A model generated the notes under the pieces. It did no database searches. It saw nothing but the letters and a program-made list of their open reading frames with translations, and had not been told where the DNA came from. The position numbers were made by a program, and so were the translations under genes. Below, in pieces: positions 5,343 to 5,416 of a DNA stretch of 5,416 bases. The stretch is from an uncultured Oscillochloris sp. Its GTDB lineage: Bacteria > Chloroflexota > Chloroflexia > Chloroflexales > Chloroflexaceae. The DNA lies in the NCBI GenBank assembly GCA_903877945.1, contig CAIRFY010000557.1, positions 1-5,416 on the forward strand, read 5' to 3'. Each line of letters opens with the position of its first letter. The stretch's first letter is position 1.

Positions 5343-5416
5343 CTATGCACAGACCTCGCGCAGCATCTCGACAACGTAGCTCTGCTCCTCGTCGCTCATC
5401 TGCGGGTAGAAGGGCA
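5343..5416 (-). CDS. C-terminal end of a DegT/DnrJ/EryC1/StrS-like sugar aminotransferase (partial)
   Basis: Only the last 23 complete codons are in the window, read leftwards from the right edge to a TAG stop at 5343-5345. The peptide is PFYPQMSDEEQSYVVEMLRE followed by VCA, and the cut first codon ends in TG, compatible with L. The pattern (L)P-(F/L)-YP-x-M-(S/T)-DEE-x-x-x-V-(V/I)-E-x-(L/V)-RE is typical of the C-terminus of PLP-dependent DegT/DnrJ/EryC1/StrS aminotransferases, which transfer an amino group to keto-sugar nucleotides in surface-polysaccharide or secondary-metabolite pathways. The catalytic lysine lies outside the window, so this is a family guess from a short tail. It has the same orientation as the ABC operon, but the transposase unit separates the two and shared transcription is unlikely. 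Confidence 0.6.
   Translation of the reverse strand, partial: PFYPQMSDEEQSYVVEMLREVCA

Overview
The window is GC-rich DNA that looks like it comes from a Chloroflexota genome of the Roseiflexus/Chloroflexus type. I infer this from the protein style, from the IS4-superfamily transposase, and from the density of short palindromic and CCCTCACCCCC-type repeats that I associate with that group. No marker gene in the window proves the assignment.

Layout. Positions 1-242 are non-coding. They hold two perfect 61-bp tandem copies, each containing a C7/G7 hairpin, then a G7-CTA-G7 run, then a strong 18-bp-arm hairpin. Positions 243-3809 are a minus-strand, tightly packed three-gene operon, transcribed from right to left. 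It encodes a two-NBD ABC ATPase (3809-2292), a first permease (2295-1240, overlapping the ATPase by ATGA) and a second permease (1229-243, 10 nt gap). Together these are the cytoplasmic and membrane parts of a YufOPQ/NupBC-type nucleoside (purine nucleoside-like) importer that normally works with a BMP-family substrate-binding lipoprotein. No BMP gene is present in the window.

Positions 3816-5270 form a unit bounded by inverted, nearly identical G/C-rich repeats of about 50 bp. The unit carries one plus-strand DDE transposase of the IS4 superfamily with an intact Y-(2)-R-(3)-E-(6)-K signature. Its left edge lies 6 nt from the ATG of the ATPase gene, so any native leader or promoter of the operon has been displaced or replaced. 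At the right edge (5343-5416, minus strand) is the C-terminal tail of a gene that resembles a DegT/DnrJ/EryC1/StrS sugar aminotransferase.

The most unusual feature is the number of palindromes, two of them inside genes. A perfect 29-bp palindrome sits in frame in the linker between the two ATPase domains, and a 12-bp-arm inverted repeat sits in the variable C-terminal part of the transposase. I see no clearly new multi-gene system. The interest lies in the repeat elements and how they have been accommodated in coding and regulatory DNA.
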